Source: an uncultured Cellvibrio sp. | GTDB lineage: Bacteria > Pseudomonadota > Gammaproteobacteria > Pseudomonadales > Cellvibrionaceae | Direction of reading: 5' to 3' | Assembly: GCA_946482345.1 (NCBI GenBank) | Contig: CAMLRJ010000032.1 | Span: 1 to 14,203, forward strand | DNA: 14,203 nucleotides | In this document: piece by piece, positions 1 to 9,910 of the stretch | How the letters are laid out: each line of letters begins with the position of its first letter | How positions within the stretch are numbered: position 1 is the stretch's first letter | Notes under the pieces: model-generated | Databases searched by the model: none | The model's input: the letters and a program-made list of their open reading frames with translations, nothing else | What the model was told of the DNA's origin: nothing | Translations under genes and position numbers: made by a program

Positions 1-228
1 ACTCTGGGTAAGTTGAGTGAAAACGTGAGCCGTGCTTTTGGAAAAAATGCTGAACATTTTGTTGATCGTGAAAAATTAATTGAAAGATTAAAACAACTGG
101 CTGATTCGGAAACAACTTTCTTGATAAAGGGATCTCGTAGCGCACAAATGGATTGGGTGGTGCGTGCTTTGTGTGAAGTATCTGGCAAAAAAACCTCTAA
201 TAATGTCACTGCGGGAGACTGTCACTAA
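1..228 (+). CDS. murF: MurF, UDP-MurNAc-tripeptide:D-Ala-D-Ala ligase (3' end only)
   Basis: Only the last 75 codons are in the window; the gene enters from the left in frame 1 and ends at TAA 226-228. MurF is the cytoplasmic ATP-dependent Mur ligase that adds D-Ala-D-Ala to UDP-MurNAc-tripeptide, the last soluble step before MraY. The visible part is the end of the C-terminal Mur ligase domain. Its clearest mark is the segment [18 protein letters not shown], the conserved 'KGSRS' end of MurF proteins. No P-loop or central domain can be judged here. A TTG at 13 opens an apparent ORF, but the frame is open to base 1 and this is not the true start. The stop overlaps the mraY ATG by one base (TAATG), so the two genes are probably translationally coupled. 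Identity rests on the KGSRS motif plus position directly before mraY. Confidence 0.9.
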   Translation, partial: TLGKLSENVSRAFGKNAEHFVDREKLIERLKQLADSETTFLIKGSRSAQMDWVVRALCEVSGKKTSNNVTAGDCH

Positions 229-1310
229 TGCTTTATTGGCTTTCCGAAATTTTACAAGAGTATGTTCGCAGTTTTGCGGTGTTTCAATATCTCACGGTGC
301 GTGCAATTTTTGGTGCGCTCACTGCGCTGGGCTTTTCACTCTTGTTGGGTCCCTGGGTGATTCGTCGTTTGGCAGAATTAAAAATTGGCCAGGCTGTTCG
401 TACTGATGGCCCGCAAACTCATTTAACCAAATCCGGTACGCCCACAATGGGTGGCGTGTTGATTTTATTCGCCATTTTTATCAGCACATTACTCTGGGCA
501 AATTTAACCAATCGTTATGTGTGGGTGGTGTTAATCGTGACGGCAATTTATGGCGCAGTCGGTTGGGTTGATGATTATCGAAAAGTCGCCAGAAAAGATC
601 CCAAAGGATTACCTGCGCGTTGGAAATATTTTTGGCAATCGATTGCTGGTTTTGGTGCTGCCGTATTTTTATTTCTGACAGCGCAAAGCCCCGCAGAAAC
701 ACAATTATTTATTCCCTTCTTTAAAGATGTTGCGCTGAATATGGGAATTTTTTATGTGGTGTTTACTTATTTTGTGATTGTCGGAACCAGCAATGCAGTG
801 AATTTAACTGATGGTCTTGATGGTTTGGCAATTATGCCTTGCGTGATGGTAGCGGGTGCCCTGGCGATTATTGCGTATCTCGTGGGTCATTCACAGTTTT
901 CACAATATTTGAATATTGCTTATATCGCGGGTTCAGGTGAGTTGGTTGTCTTTTGTTGCGCGTTGGTTGGTGCGGGCCTTGGATTTTTATGGTTCAACAC
1001 TTATCCGGCGCAAGTGTTTATGGGTGATGTCGGTGCTCTAGCATTAGGCGCCGCATTGGGATTAATTGCTGTGATTGTTCGCCACGAAATTGTTCTTTTT
1101 ATTATGGGCGGAATTTTTGTACTCGAAACAGTTTCAGTGATTTTGCAAGTGGCATCTTACAAGTTAACGCAAAAAAGAATTTTTCGCATGGCACCCATTC
1201 ATCATCACTTTGAATTGAAAGGTTGGCCGGAACCGCGCGTGATTGTGCGTTTCTGGATTATTACGTTTGTGTTGGTGTTGGTTGGGTTGGCGACCTTGAA
1301 GTTGAGATAA
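228..1310 (+). CDS. mraY: MraY, phospho-MurNAc-pentapeptide translocase
   Basis: Integral inner-membrane enzyme that moves phospho-MurNAc-pentapeptide from UDP onto undecaprenyl phosphate, giving lipid I. The protein is 360 aa, the family's standard length, and very hydrophobic, consistent with ten membrane helices. Signature segments are present: the catalytic aspartate pair D115-D116 in GWVDDYRKV, the [10 protein letters not shown] motif, the [11 protein letters not shown] motif with a further conserved Asp, and the histidine triad [14 protein letters not shown] near the C-terminus. The ATG at 228 overlaps the murF stop and has GGGAG at 213-217 as ribosome binding site, 10 nt upstream. Nothing in the protein looks degraded. 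Unlike most neighbours, it is followed by a 125-nt gap that holds an inverted-repeat element before murD. Confidence 0.98.
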   Translation: MLYWLSEILQEYVRSFAVFQYLTVRAIFGALTALGFSLLLGPWVIRRLAELKIGQAVRTDGPQTHLTKSGTPTMGGVLILFAIFISTLLWANLTNRYVWVVLIVTAIYGAVGWVDDYRKVARKDPKGLPARWKYFWQSIAGFGAAVFLFLTAQSPAETQLFIPFFKDVALNMGIFYVVFTYFVIVGTSNAVNLTDGLDGLAIMPCVMVAGALAIIAYLVGHSQFSQYLNIAYIAGSGELVVFCCALVGAGLGFLWFNTYPAQVFMGDVGALALGAALGLIAVIVRHEIVLFIMGGIFVLETVSVILQVASYKLTQKRIFRMAPIHHHFELKGWPEPRVIVRFWIITFVLVLVGLATLKLR

Positions 1311-1311
1311 A

Positions 1312-1392
1312 TCACCCCCTCCTAACCTCCCCCTTGGTAACGGGGAGGAACTGTTCCCTCCCCTTGCCAAGGGGAGGGCTAGGGTGGGGTGA
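1312..1392. repeat. 81-bp MITE-like palindromic repeat element between mraY and murD
   Basis: The element begins with TCACCCC (1312-1318) and ends with GGGGTGA (1386-1392), a perfect terminal inverted repeat. The two halves are reverse complements at roughly 31 of 39 positions by hand alignment. Each half is itself a hairpin. The left one pairs CCTCCCC (1326-1332) with GGGGAGG (1342-1348). The right one is a perfect 11-bp inverted repeat, CCCTCCCCTTG (1356-1366) with CAAGGGGAGGG (1368-1378), around one central base. It encodes nothing and its C/G-strand asymmetry differs sharply from the AT-rich flanks. Small palindromic repeats of this kind occur in many copies in some proteobacterial genomes. 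Whether this one is multicopy or mobile cannot be seen from one copy. Confidence 0.8.
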
Positions 1393-1394
1393 AA

Positions 1395-1448
1395 ATGTTT
1401 AAATTAAAAACAAACTTAAAACAGGAATTAATGAATTGTCACAAATGA
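1395..1448 (+). CDS. Possible 17-aa leader ORF overlapping the murD start
   Basis: ATG at 1395 opens a 17-codon frame encoding [17 protein letters not shown], ending at TGA 1446-1448. It starts three bases after the GGGGTGA end of the repeat element, which gives a purine-rich but not ideal ribosome binding site. It runs through the murD ribosome binding site, and its stop overlaps an in-frame murD ATG (1445) as ATGA. It has no recognisable function and may be chance in AT-rich DNA. If translated it could couple or modulate murD initiation. Low confidence; listed because of the exact ATGA junction. Confidence 0.15.
   Translation: MFKLKTNLKQELMNCHK
1423..1438 (+). promoter_or_regulatory. murD ribosome binding site and TTG start
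   Basis: AGGA at 1423-1426 lies 9 nt before the TTG at 1436-1438, a good Shine-Dalgarno distance. The alternative murD ATG at 1445 would be 18 nt away. The TTG start also gives an N-terminus ([15 protein letters not shown]) whose distance to the glycine motif fits MurD of pseudomonads as I recall it. An ATG at 1431 is nearer to the AGGA but is in another frame. Confidence 0.55.
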
Positions 1449-2782
1449 TTGCCACAAATAATGTCAAAGCGATTATCGGTACCGGTATTACCGGGTTATC
1501 GGTTGCGCGCTTTTTGGCAAAAAAGGGTCAAGCATTTGTGTTGATGGATACACGGGAAAATCCACCTGCGCTCGAAAAAATTAAACAGGAATTTCCTGAT
1601 GTCAAAGTGCAAACAGGTCAATTGAATCTGACCAGTTTGCTTGCTTGCAGTGAAATTGTATTGAGCCCTGGTGTTGCACAATCAACACCTGAAATTATTG
1701 CCGCTAAAAATGCCGGCATTCCTGTGGTGGGTGATATTGAATTATTTTCGCGTTATGCAAAGGCGCCGATAGTCGCTATTACCGGTTCAAATGCAAAAAG
1801 CACTGTCACCACTTTGGTCGGTGAGATGGTAAAATCGGCTGCTATTAAAGTGGCTGTTGGTGGAAATCTGGGAACGCCTGCACTGGATTTGTTGGCAGAT
1901 GATATTCAACTTTATGTGATGGAGCTTTCCAGTTTTCAATTGGAAACTGTTTCAAAACTCAATGCCAAAGTTGCCACTATTTTGAATATCAGCGCTGATC
2001 ATTTGGACAGATATAACAATATGCGCGAATACATTCTTGCGAAAATGCGAGTCTATTTCGGTGCTGAACACATTGTTGTCAATCGCAATGATCTATTGAC
2101 GCACCCGCCTTTGGCGCAGGGTGTTAAGCCTATTCAATTTGGTGGTGCGGCAGACTTTGGCAGTTTTGGCTTGATTAAGGAAAAAGGTCAGGAATATCTG
2201 GCAAAAAATCTCACACCTCTAATGCCTGCAAATGAATTGAAAATTCGCGGTCGTCACAATATTGACAATGCATTGGCGGCTTTGGCATTGGGAGACGCAG
2301 CGGGTATTCCGATGGATGCCATGATTGCAACGTTGAAATCTTTTACCGGTTTGCGCCATCGCTGTGAATTTGTTGCGCAAATAAAGGGTGTTGAATTTTA
2401 TAACGATTCCAAAGGCACCAATATTGGTGCAACACTGGCGGCTATTAAAGGTTTGGCGCGTAACCCGAAGCAGTTGATTGTTATTCTGGGTGGTGAAGGC
2501 AAGGGCCAGGATTTTTCTGAATTGGTACCTGCATTGAAAGATATTAATTTGCGTGCAGTATTAATTGGTCGTGACGCTCCCTTGATTGCAGCTGCAATCG
2601 AAAAAACGGTTTCTGTCGTTCATGCAAGCAGTTTACAAAATGCCATAGAACAATCTTTATCTTTATCAAAAGAGGGCGATGCGGTGTTGTTGTCACCCGC
2701 TTGCGCCAGTTTTGATATGTTTAAAAATTACGAAGATCGCGGCGAACAATTTTGTCGATTGGTTTTGGAGATGCAGACATGA
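1436..2782 (+). CDS. murD: MurD, UDP-MurNAc-L-alanine:D-glutamate ligase
   Basis: Cytoplasmic ATP-dependent Mur ligase that adds D-Glu to UDP-MurNAc-L-Ala. At 448 aa it has the normal length and three-domain layout: an N-terminal nucleotide-sugar domain with the glycine motif GTGITGLS, a central ATPase domain with the P-loop GSNAKST at about 117-123, and a C-terminal ligase domain beginning near the GLRHRCEFV and DSKGTN segments. The P-loop reads GSNAKS where the E. coli enzyme has GSNGKS; the Ala form is, to my recollection, usual in pseudomonads and should not mean loss of function. The likely start is TTG 1436, with ATG 1445 as alternative (3 residues shorter). The stop TGA 2780-2782 overlaps the ftsW ATG as ATGA, so ftsW translation is probably coupled. 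Expression relative to mraY may be affected by the repeat element just upstream. Confidence 0.97.
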   Translation: MSQMIATNNVKAIIGTGITGLSVARFLAKKGQAFVLMDTRENPPALEKIKQEFPDVKVQTGQLNLTSLLACSEIVLSPGVAQSTPEIIAAKNAGIPVVGDIELFSRYAKAPIVAITGSNAKSTVTTLVGEMVKSAAIKVAVGGNLGTPALDLLADDIQLYVMELSSFQLETVSKLNAKVATILNISADHLDRYNNMREYILAKMRVYFGAEHIVVNRNDLLTHPPLAQGVKPIQFGGAADFGSFGLIKEKGQEYLAKNLTPLMPANELKIRGRHNIDNALAALALGDAAGIPMDAMIATLKSFTGLRHRCEFVAQIKGVEFYNDSKGTNIGATLAAIKGLARNPKQLIVILGGEGKGQDFSELVPALKDINLRAVLIGRDAPLIAAAIEKTVSVVHASSLQNAIEQSLSLSKEGDAVLLSPACASFDMFKNYEDRGEQFCRLVLEMQT

Positions 2783-4017
2783 TTTCTTCTGTATCTTCTG
2801 CATCGTTTGCACCCAAAATTCCACTTGGCTTGAGAGTGGATTGGACATTGTTGTGTTTGTGGTTTGCGCTTATGTCAATCGGACTGATCATGGTGTCATC
2901 TTCGTCAGTGTCTTTTGCTGCTGCGATTTATCAGGATGCCTGGTTTTTTGGCAAGCGACATTTTGTCTACATGATCATGGGATTAATGTTGGCAGCCTTG
3001 GTGGTGTGTGTACCTACCAGTGTGTGGCAAAAATATTCAGGACATTTGTTATTGATCGGCATCTTTTTATTGGTGATTGTCCTGATTCCCGGTATTGGTA
3101 AAAAAGTAAATGGCAGTCAACGTTGGTTTAGTTTGGGATTAATTAATGTGCAGGTTTCAGAAGTTGCCAAATTCTGCGCAGTGATTTTCTTTGCCAGTTT
3201 TTTCGCGCGCCGCTATCAGGAATTGCATTTTGGATGGCAAGGTTTTTTAAAACCATTAATGGTAGTAGGTGTGTTTGCCGGCTTATTGTTATTGGAACCG
3301 GATTTTGGTGCGACGGTTGTACTGTCAGCAACCATATTCGCCATGATGTTTATTGCCGGCGTTAAATTGCTGCATTTCCTTTTATTAATTGGCATAGGCG
3401 TTGGCAGTTTGGGTTTGGTTGCAGTGGTGTCGCCTTACCGTATGCAGCGGTTGGTGACTTTTTTGGATCCATGGGCTGATCAATTTGATACGGGTTACCA
3501 GTTAACACAATCCTTGATTGGTTTTGGTCGTGGTGAATGGTTTGGTTTGGGTTTGGGTAATAGCTTGCAAAAATTATTTTTCCTGCCTGAGGCACATACA
3601 GATTTTATTTTTTCAATTATTGCTGAAGAATTTGGATTAATTGGTGCGCTGATTGTGATTGGTTTATTTGCGGTGTTGATTTTGCGAATTATGAATATTG
3701 CAAAAAATAATTTGGCATCCGGAAAAATGTTTACTGCGCTCGCCTGTTTTGGAATCGGCATTTTGTTTGCCTTGCAGGTGTTTATCAATATTGGAGTTGC
3801 CTCCGGATTATTGCCGACCAAAGGACTGACTTTGCCATTTATCAGTTATGGCGGCAGCAGTTTATTAATTTGCTGTGTGCTGATCGGATTCGTAATGCGG
3901 GCACATTGGGAATTGTCAGGATATGAAGTGCCAATACATAAAGCGCCTATACATAAAGAGCCTATGAAAGAATCCAAACCTTCCCGATTTTCAACTGTTG
4001 ATCCGGAGGTCGCATGA
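2779..4017 (+). CDS. ftsW: FtsW, septal peptidoglycan glycosyltransferase (SEDS family)
   Basis: Polytopic inner-membrane SEDS protein that polymerises lipid II into glycan at the division site, working with FtsI (PBP3). I take ATG 2779, which overlaps the murD stop (ATGA) and has GGAG at 2767-2770, 8 nt upstream; this gives 412 aa. An upstream TTG at 2752 would add nine residues inside murD and has no comparable support. Family marks are the long hydrophobic segments of about ten helices, the extracytoplasmic segment [18 protein letters not shown] with the conserved Glu/Asp region, and [10 protein letters not shown] near the last helix. The cytoplasmic C-terminal tail carries a short pentapeptide repeat ([15 protein letters not shown]) encoded by a 15-nt tandem repeat. 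Its stop overlaps the murG start as ATGA. Confidence 0.97.
   Translation: MISSVSSASFAPKIPLGLRVDWTLLCLWFALMSIGLIMVSSSSVSFAAAIYQDAWFFGKRHFVYMIMGLMLAALVVCVPTSVWQKYSGHLLLIGIFLLVIVLIPGIGKKVNGSQRWFSLGLINVQVSEVAKFCAVIFFASFFARRYQELHFGWQGFLKPLMVVGVFAGLLLLEPDFGATVVLSATIFAMMFIAGVKLLHFLLLIGIGVGSLGLVAVVSPYRMQRLVTFLDPWADQFDTGYQLTQSLIGFGRGEWFGLGLGNSLQKLFFLPEAHTDFIFSIIAEEFGLIGALIVIGLFAVLILRIMNIAKNNLASGKMFTALACFGIGILFALQVFINIGVASGLLPTKGLTLPFISYGGSSLLICCVLIGFVMRAHWELSGYEVPIHKAPIHKEPMKESKPSRFSTVDPEVA
3928..3972 (+). repeat. 15-nt tandem repeat in the ftsW C-terminal tail
   Basis: Three consecutive 15-nt units: 3928-3942 and 3943-3957 differ at only three positions (both contain ATACATAAA after GCC or GCCT), and 3958-3972 is a degenerate third copy. 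They encode [10 protein letters not shown] and EPMKE, in frame, in the hydrophilic cytoplasmic tail after the last membrane helix. In-frame units keep the frame if the copy number changes by slippage. Confidence 0.7.
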
Positions 4018-5117
4018 CTTCATTAATCAATAAAACCATATTGATTATGGCGGGCGGAACCGGTGGGCATGTATTTCCGGCATTGGCAGTCGCACAGGAA
4101 TTTATTCAGCGGGGCGCATCGGTTCATTGGTTGGGCACTGAAAAAGGAATTGAATCACGATTGGTTCCCGAAGCAAAAATTCCACTGCATTTTTTAACTG
4201 TTGAAGGTGTTCGTGGTAAAGGATTGTCCGGTTTGCTGAAAGCACCCTTATTGATTTCGCGCGCAATTATGCAAGCACGTGCAGTCATTAAAAAAATCAA
4301 ACCGGTTTTGGTATTGGGTTTTGGTGGGTTTGCCTCAGGTCCTGGAGGAGTTGCTGCCAAATTATCGAAAGTGCCATTGGTGATACATGAACAGAACGCT
4401 GTTGCAGGTACGACCAATCGTTTATTGAGTCGTTACGCCAATCAAGTATTGGCAGCTTTTGCCAAGGCATTTATCAAAAGTGGTTTTACTCAAGAATTGG
4501 TTGTGGGCAACCCTGTGCGTGAATCGATCCAGCAATTACCCGATGTGGATTCGCGTTTTGCAGAAAGATCATCAGACAAAATGCATTTGTTGATTTTGGG
4601 TGGCAGCTTGGGTGCAAAAGCAATTAATGAATTATTGCCTGTGGCTTTGGCAAAACTGAACCAGGCTGAACGTCCACTGGTGTGGCATCAAACAGGAAAA
4701 AATCACGAACAGGCCACACGTGAAATTTATTCGCGGTACCAAGTAGAAGGAAAAGTGGATGCATTTATTGACGATATGGCGGCAGCTTATGCCTGGGCAG
4801 ATTTAGTGATTTGTCGTGCAGGTGCGTTAACAGTAAGTGAATTAATGGTGGCAGGCGTTGCGTCAATCACAATTCCTTTACCCAGCGCTATTGATGATCA
4901 TCAAACGGCTAATGCAAAACATTTGGTTGATCAAGGTGCTGGATTATCGTTAGTGCAAAAAGATTTAAGCGCCGAAAAGTTAGCGGGCCTTATTAAAGAA
5001 TATGCTGCTGATCGGGAAAAATTAATCTTGATGGCAAAAAAAGCACAACAAATTGCGATTCCGGATTCAGCAAAACGTGTTGTGAACATTTGTGAAAAAT
5101 TAGTGGGTGAGGAATAG
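4014..5117 (+). CDS. murG: MurG, lipid II synthase (GlcNAc transferase)
   Basis: Peripheral inner-membrane GT28-type glycosyltransferase that moves GlcNAc from UDP-GlcNAc to lipid I, forming lipid II, the substrate of FtsW. The protein is 367 aa, close to the usual length. It shows the N-terminal glycine loop AGGTGGH (about 13-19) followed by VFPALAVA, a second glycine-rich loop [25 protein letters not shown], and in the C-terminal UDP-GlcNAc domain [11 protein letters not shown] and [13 protein letters not shown] with [14 protein letters not shown]. The ATG at 4014 overlaps the ftsW stop as ATGA and is preceded by a strong GGAGG at 4005-4009, which fixes the start. murC begins 4 nt after its TAG. 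Placement between ftsW and murC is the standard dcw order. Confidence 0.98.
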   Translation: MTSLINKTILIMAGGTGGHVFPALAVAQEFIQRGASVHWLGTEKGIESRLVPEAKIPLHFLTVEGVRGKGLSGLLKAPLLISRAIMQARAVIKKIKPVLVLGFGGFASGPGGVAAKLSKVPLVIHEQNAVAGTTNRLLSRYANQVLAAFAKAFIKSGFTQELVVGNPVRESIQQLPDVDSRFAERSSDKMHLLILGGSLGAKAINELLPVALAKLNQAERPLVWHQTGKNHEQATREIYSRYQVEGKVDAFIDDMAAAYAWADLVICRAGALTVSELMVAGVASITIPLPSAIDDHQTANAKHLVDQGAGLSLVQKDLSAEKLAGLIKEYAADREKLILMAKKAQQIAIPDSAKRVVNICEKLVGEE

Positions 5118-5121
5118 GTTT

Positions 5122-6549
5122 GTGAATAATCCAGCTGTTGGATTTTATGAAGTCCCTGAAATGCGTCGTATTCGTCGCATACATTTTATTGGTATTGGTG
5201 GTGCCGGTATGAGTGGCATTGCTGAGGTTTTATTAAATCAGGGATATGAAATTTCCGGTTCGGATATTAAAGCATCGAGTGTCACTGAACGATTGATTAA
5301 AAAAGGCGCCACAGTTTTTATTGGTCATGCTGTTGAAAATATTCGCGGTGCAGATGTTGTGGTGAATTCGAGTGCAGTAAATTCGCAAAACCCGGAAGTG
5401 CTGGGTGCAAGGGAATTACGCATTCCGGTTGTGCGTCGGGCAGAAATGCTCGGTGAGTTAATGCGTTATCGTCACAGCATTGCTGTTGCAGGCACTCACG
5501 GAAAAACCACCACTACCAGTTTGATGACATCAATTTTGGCTGCAGCAAAATTGGATCCCACTTTTATTATCGGTGGATTGGTCAATGCAACGGGTACTAA
5601 TGCGCAGTTGGGTGCAAGCCGATATCTGGTAGCAGAAGCGGATGAAAGTGATGCGTCATTTTTGCATTTGCAACCTATGGTAGCGATTGTGACCAATATA
5701 GATGCAGATCACATGGAAACTTACGGTGGTGATTTTTCCAAACTGAAAAAAACCTTTATCGAATTTTTACACAATTTACCTTTTTATGGATTGGCGGTGT
5801 TGTGTGGTGAAGATCCGGTTGTGCGTGACATTATTCCGGAAGTGGCGCGTCCGATATTAACTTATGGATTTGCTGATCATTGTGATTATCGTGCTGTGAA
5901 TATTCGTCAATTTCCGTTTTATTCTGAATTTGATGTGATTCGTCCACATCACGAAAAACTTTTGTCGGTGCGATTAAATATTCCTGGAATTCATAATGTA
6001 TTAAATGCTACTGCAGTAATTGCCGTGGCGAGTGATGAAGGCATTACTGATCAGGCAATTCAACAGGGCCTGGCAAATTTCCAGGGTGTGGGACGACGTT
6101 TTCAGGTCTATGGAAATTTTTCAGTCGGTGATGGTTCAGCCATGTTGGTGGATGATTACGGACATCATCCGCGTGAAGTGGCTGCAGTGATTCGCGCTGT
6201 GCGTGATGGTTGGCCTGATCGCCGATTGGTGATGGTGTATCAACCGCATCGTTACACACGAACACGTGATCTGTATGAAGATTTTGTTGAAGTGTTATCC
6301 ACTGTTGATGCATTGGTTTTATTGGAAGTCTACAGCGCAGGCGAAGATCAAATTCCCGGTGCAGACAGTCGTCATCTGTGTCGCAGTATTCGAACACGCG
6401 GAGTGATTGATCCCATTTTTGTTGAAACTGTCGATGCAGTCCCGGATGTTATAAAAGATATTGTGCGTGCGGGTGACATAGTGATTACACAAGGTGCAGG
6501 TAATGTCGGTGGATTGTCTCCCGAATTGGCACGTCGTGAATTGAAATAA
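5122..6549 (+). CDS. murC: MurC, UDP-MurNAc:L-alanine ligase
   Basis: Cytoplasmic ATP-dependent Mur ligase that commits UDP-MurNAc to peptide synthesis by adding L-Ala. I choose GTG 5122: GAGGA at 5109-5113 lies 8 nt upstream, giving 475 aa. Alternatives are GTG 5107, which would overlap murG by 11 nt and lack a spaced ribosome binding site, and ATG 5161, which starts at MRRIRRIHF but has no clear site. Visible marks are the N-terminal glycine motif [16 protein letters not shown], the P-loop [10 protein letters not shown] (about 124-133), [24 protein letters not shown], and in the C-terminal domain [14 protein letters not shown] and [12 protein letters not shown]. These are full and intact. 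A short 14-nt gap separates it from ddl. Confidence 0.97.
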   Translation: MNNPAVGFYEVPEMRRIRRIHFIGIGGAGMSGIAEVLLNQGYEISGSDIKASSVTERLIKKGATVFIGHAVENIRGADVVVNSSAVNSQNPEVLGARELRIPVVRRAEMLGELMRYRHSIAVAGTHGKTTTTSLMTSILAAAKLDPTFIIGGLVNATGTNAQLGASRYLVAEADESDASFLHLQPMVAIVTNIDADHMETYGGDFSKLKKTFIEFLHNLPFYGLAVLCGEDPVVRDIIPEVARPILTYGFADHCDYRAVNIRQFPFYSEFDVIRPHHEKLLSVRLNIPGIHNVLNATAVIAVASDEGITDQAIQQGLANFQGVGRRFQVYGNFSVGDGSAMLVDDYGHHPREVAAVIRAVRDGWPDRRLVMVYQPHRYTRTRDLYEDFVEVLSTVDALVLLEVYSAGEDQIPGADSRHLCRSIRTRGVIDPIFVETVDAVPDVIKDIVRAGDIVITQGAGNVGGLSPELARRELK

Positions 6550-6563
6550 AGGTAACCAGTTAG

Positions 6564-7535
<972 letters not shown>

Positions 7536-7538
7536 TGT

Positions 7539-8630
7539 ATGCGTGACTTCAAATACCTGAGTCGTGATTTGGAAAGAAAGGAGCCCAGTATTGGTAAAAC
7601 CGATTCCGTTATTGATCAGGATTTTTCAAAGGCTTCAGGTATTCGACAGGTCAAAACTTTTACGAGGGAAAGTAAAAAGAAAGAAGTGAACCATGAAAAC
7701 AATAGTTCACGCATCGTTCGTGATGTATTGATGGATGATGAAGGTGCAAGACCAGCTCCAGTAAAACCGGTAAGGATGTCAGTGCCGCGTGATGCTTCAC
7801 GACGTGATACCAAAGGTATTACACCCAAGGCGAATCGAAAGGGAGTTATGGTTGGGCGGTGGTTGCAGATCCAACTTTGGATGAAAAAGTTGGTAATGGG
7901 TTTGATTGTGTTGTTGATTATTTGGGGTGCTTATAAAGCGTTAGGGCCTCTGGCGGAATTATTTCAGCGCCCGATTAAAAGTGTCACTGTTGAAGGTGAG
8001 TTTCATTTTATTAGCCAGGAGCGCGCAACCCAGTTAATCACACAGGAGATTAATGACGATTTTTTGCAAATTGATCTTTCCAAAATTAAAACGGTACTTT
8101 TGGATGATCCCTGGGTTGAAAGTGTCACTTTGACAAGACGTTGGCCTGATACTTTGGTGGTCAAGATCGCTGAACAAAAACCCATTGCTCGTTGGGGTGA
8201 AGGATTTTTGAATCAGCGCGGTGAAATTGTGCGAGTCAAAGAAATGAAAGGACTAAACGATTTGCCCTGGTTGCAGGGAGATGAAATTTACGCAGCAGAA
8301 ATTTTGCAGCAGTATCAGGATTTATCTTTATTGTTACGTGCGCGTGGATTGGAAATTGTTGCATTAAAATGCGATAGCAAAAAATCCTGGCGATTAACGA
8401 TAAAAAATAATGTCGAAATTGCTATTGGACGCGATCAGGTGATGGAAAAAATGCGTAGATTTGTTACTGTATATGAAACACAATTGCAAGCAGTTTGGCA
8501 GGATGTTAAATCAATCGATGTGCGTTATTTAAATGGAGTCGCAGTTGATTGGATCGATGGGTCAGAAACGGCGAGAAAAATGATAAAAGAGCAATCGTCA
8601 AAACCGGCGATTAATAATTTGACTCACTGA
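7539..8630 (+). CDS. ftsQ: FtsQ, bitopic divisome protein with long N-terminal extension
   Basis: Single-pass inner-membrane protein that joins the FtsBL subcomplex to the divisome. From ATG 7539 it is 363 aa, against roughly 250-290 for many gammaproteobacterial FtsQ proteins. Residues 1 to about 110 are a polar, basic and probably unstructured cytoplasmic region rich in K, R, D and S. A membrane helix follows at about 116-136 (LVMGLIVLLIIWGAY), then a POTRA domain at about 145-214 (IKSVTVEGEFHFIS to RRWPDTLVVKIAEQKP), then the FtsQ beta domain beginning ARWGEGFLNQRGEIV. The start follows the ddl stop by 3 nt but has no Shine-Dalgarno sequence, so it would depend on coupling. Internal starts (GTG 7686, ATG 7731, ATG 7776, ATG 7848) lack well-spaced sites; ATG 7848 would give a 260-aa protein of more usual size. 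Confidence 0.92.
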   Translation: MRDFKYLSRDLERKEPSIGKTDSVIDQDFSKASGIRQVKTFTRESKKKEVNHENNSSRIVRDVLMDDEGARPAPVKPVRMSVPRDASRRDTKGITPKANRKGVMVGRWLQIQLWMKKLVMGLIVLLIIWGAYKALGPLAELFQRPIKSVTVEGEFHFISQERATQLITQEINDDFLQIDLSKIKTVLLDDPWVESVTLTRRWPDTLVVKIAEQKPIARWGEGFLNQRGEIVRVKEMKGLNDLPWLQGDEIYAAEILQQYQDLSLLLRARGLEIVALKCDSKKSWRLTIKNNVEIAIGRDQVMEKMRRFVTVYETQLQAVWQDVKSIDVRYLNGVAVDWIDGSETARKMIKEQSSKPAINNLTH

Positions 8631-8674
8631 AATTAATGAAGTGAACGAGCAATCAGGTAAACGAGGTTAATTGA

Positions 8675-9910
8675 ATGGCCCATGCCACCGAAAATAAATT
8701 GATCGTAGGGTTGGATATTGGCACCTCAAAAGTGGTGGCGATAGTGGGTGCCATTACGCCTGAAGGTCATTTGGAAATTGTTGGAATTGGTTCGCATCGT
8801 TCTACCGGATTAAAAAAAGGAGTGGTGGTTAATATTGAATCCACCGTGTTATCGATTCAGCGTGCCATAGAAGAAGCGGAATTAATGGCGGGTTGCCAGA
8901 TTCATTCTGTTTATGCCGGTATCGCAGGTAGTCACATTCGCAGTTTGAATTCACACGGCATAGTGGCGATTCGCGATAGGGAAGTGTTGCCGCAGGATTT
9001 GGAACGAGTCATTGATGCTGCACAAGCGGTGGCAATTCCTGCCGATCAAAAGATTCTGCACATATTGCCGCAGGAATTTATTATCGATGATCAGGACGGT
9101 GTGAAAGAACCTTTGGGCATGTCGGGTGTTCGTCTTGAAGCCAAAGTGCATCTTGTGACCTGCGCCGTAAATGCAATTCAAAATATTGAAAAATGTATTC
9201 GACGTTGTGGTCTGGAAGTTGAAGACGTCATTTTGGAACAACTGGCATCCAGCTATTCAGTATTAACAGATGATGAAAAAGAATTGGGTGTGTGTGTTGT
9301 TGATATTGGTGGTGGTACGACGGACATCGCCATTTTTAAAGAAGGTGCGATTCGTCATACCGGTGTGATTCCGATTGCGGGCGATCAAGTCACCAATGAC
9401 ATCGCCATGGCATTGAGAACACCAACACCCAACGCAGAAGAAATCAAAATTAAATACGCTTGTGCTTTGGCAAAACTGACAAGCCCGGATGAAACCATCA
9501 AGGTGCCCAGTGTTGGTGATCGGCAACCACGCGATTTATCCCGACAAGCTTTGGCGGAAGTTGTCGAACCGCGTTACGACGAATTGTTTACTTTGGTGCA
9601 GGCAGAATTACGCCGCAGTGGTTACGAAGATTTGATTGCAGCGGGAATTGTATTAACCGGTGGCACATCCAAGATGGAAGGTGTCATTGAATTGGCCGAA
9701 GAAATTTTTCATATGCCAGTCAGGTTGGGTGCACCACATGATATTCGGGGTTTATCTGACATAGTGAATAATCCCATTTATTCGACTGGCGTTGGATTAT
9801 TGATTTATGCGTTGAAGCAACAACAAGAGGGATATAAAACCTCCGGTCATAAACCGGAAGGCGGATCTTTTTTCGGGAAGTTGAAAAAAATGTTTCAGAG
9901 TAATTTTTAA
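8675..9910 (+). CDS. ftsA: FtsA, actin-like membrane tether of FtsZ
   Basis: Actin-fold ATPase that polymerises at the inner membrane, anchors FtsZ and recruits later divisome proteins. The 411-aa protein has the phosphate-1 motif VGLDIGTSKVVAIVG near the N-terminus, the FtsA-specific 1C domain after it, the phosphate-2 motif DIGGGTTD at about 210-217, and the adenosine motif GIVLTGGTSKMEG. The last residues, SFFGKLKKMFQSNF, form a basic amphipathic helix of the type that FtsA uses to bind membrane. ATG 8675 has GAGG at 8663-8666, 8 nt upstream. It lies 44 nt after ftsQ, and is followed by a 183-nt gap with a paired hairpin repeat before ftsZ, which could change the balance between the two proteins. 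Confidence 0.98.
   Translation: MAHATENKLIVGLDIGTSKVVAIVGAITPEGHLEIVGIGSHRSTGLKKGVVVNIESTVLSIQRAIEEAELMAGCQIHSVYAGIAGSHIRSLNSHGIVAIRDREVLPQDLERVIDAAQAVAIPADQKILHILPQEFIIDDQDGVKEPLGMSGVRLEAKVHLVTCAVNAIQNIEKCIRRCGLEVEDVILEQLASSYSVLTDDEKELGVCVVDIGGGTTDIAIFKEGAIRHTGVIPIAGDQVTNDIAMALRTPTPNAEEIKIKYACALAKLTSPDETIKVPSVGDRQPRDLSRQALAEVVEPRYDELFTLVQAELRRSGYEDLIAAGIVLTGGTSKMEGVIELAEEIFHMPVRLGAPHDIRGLSDIVNNPIYSTGVGLLIYALKQQQEGYKTSGHKPEGGSFFGKLKKMFQSNF

Noticed and set aside
1164..1370. 68-aa - strand frame through the mraY-murD repeat
   Set aside because: Its N-terminal part is only the repeat element translated (Gly/Arg/Pro/Ser-rich) and the rest is antisense to mraY.
1356..1378. Right hairpin of the mraY-murD element as an intrinsic terminator
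   Set aside because: The stem is strong but no T-tract follows on either strand, and murD and the genes after it must be expressed; better seen as part of the repeat.
2679..3101. 140-aa + strand frame across the murD-ftsW junction
   Set aside because: It lies out of frame within two well-supported genes and is Cys/Phe-rich as expected of a shifted reading of membrane protein codons.
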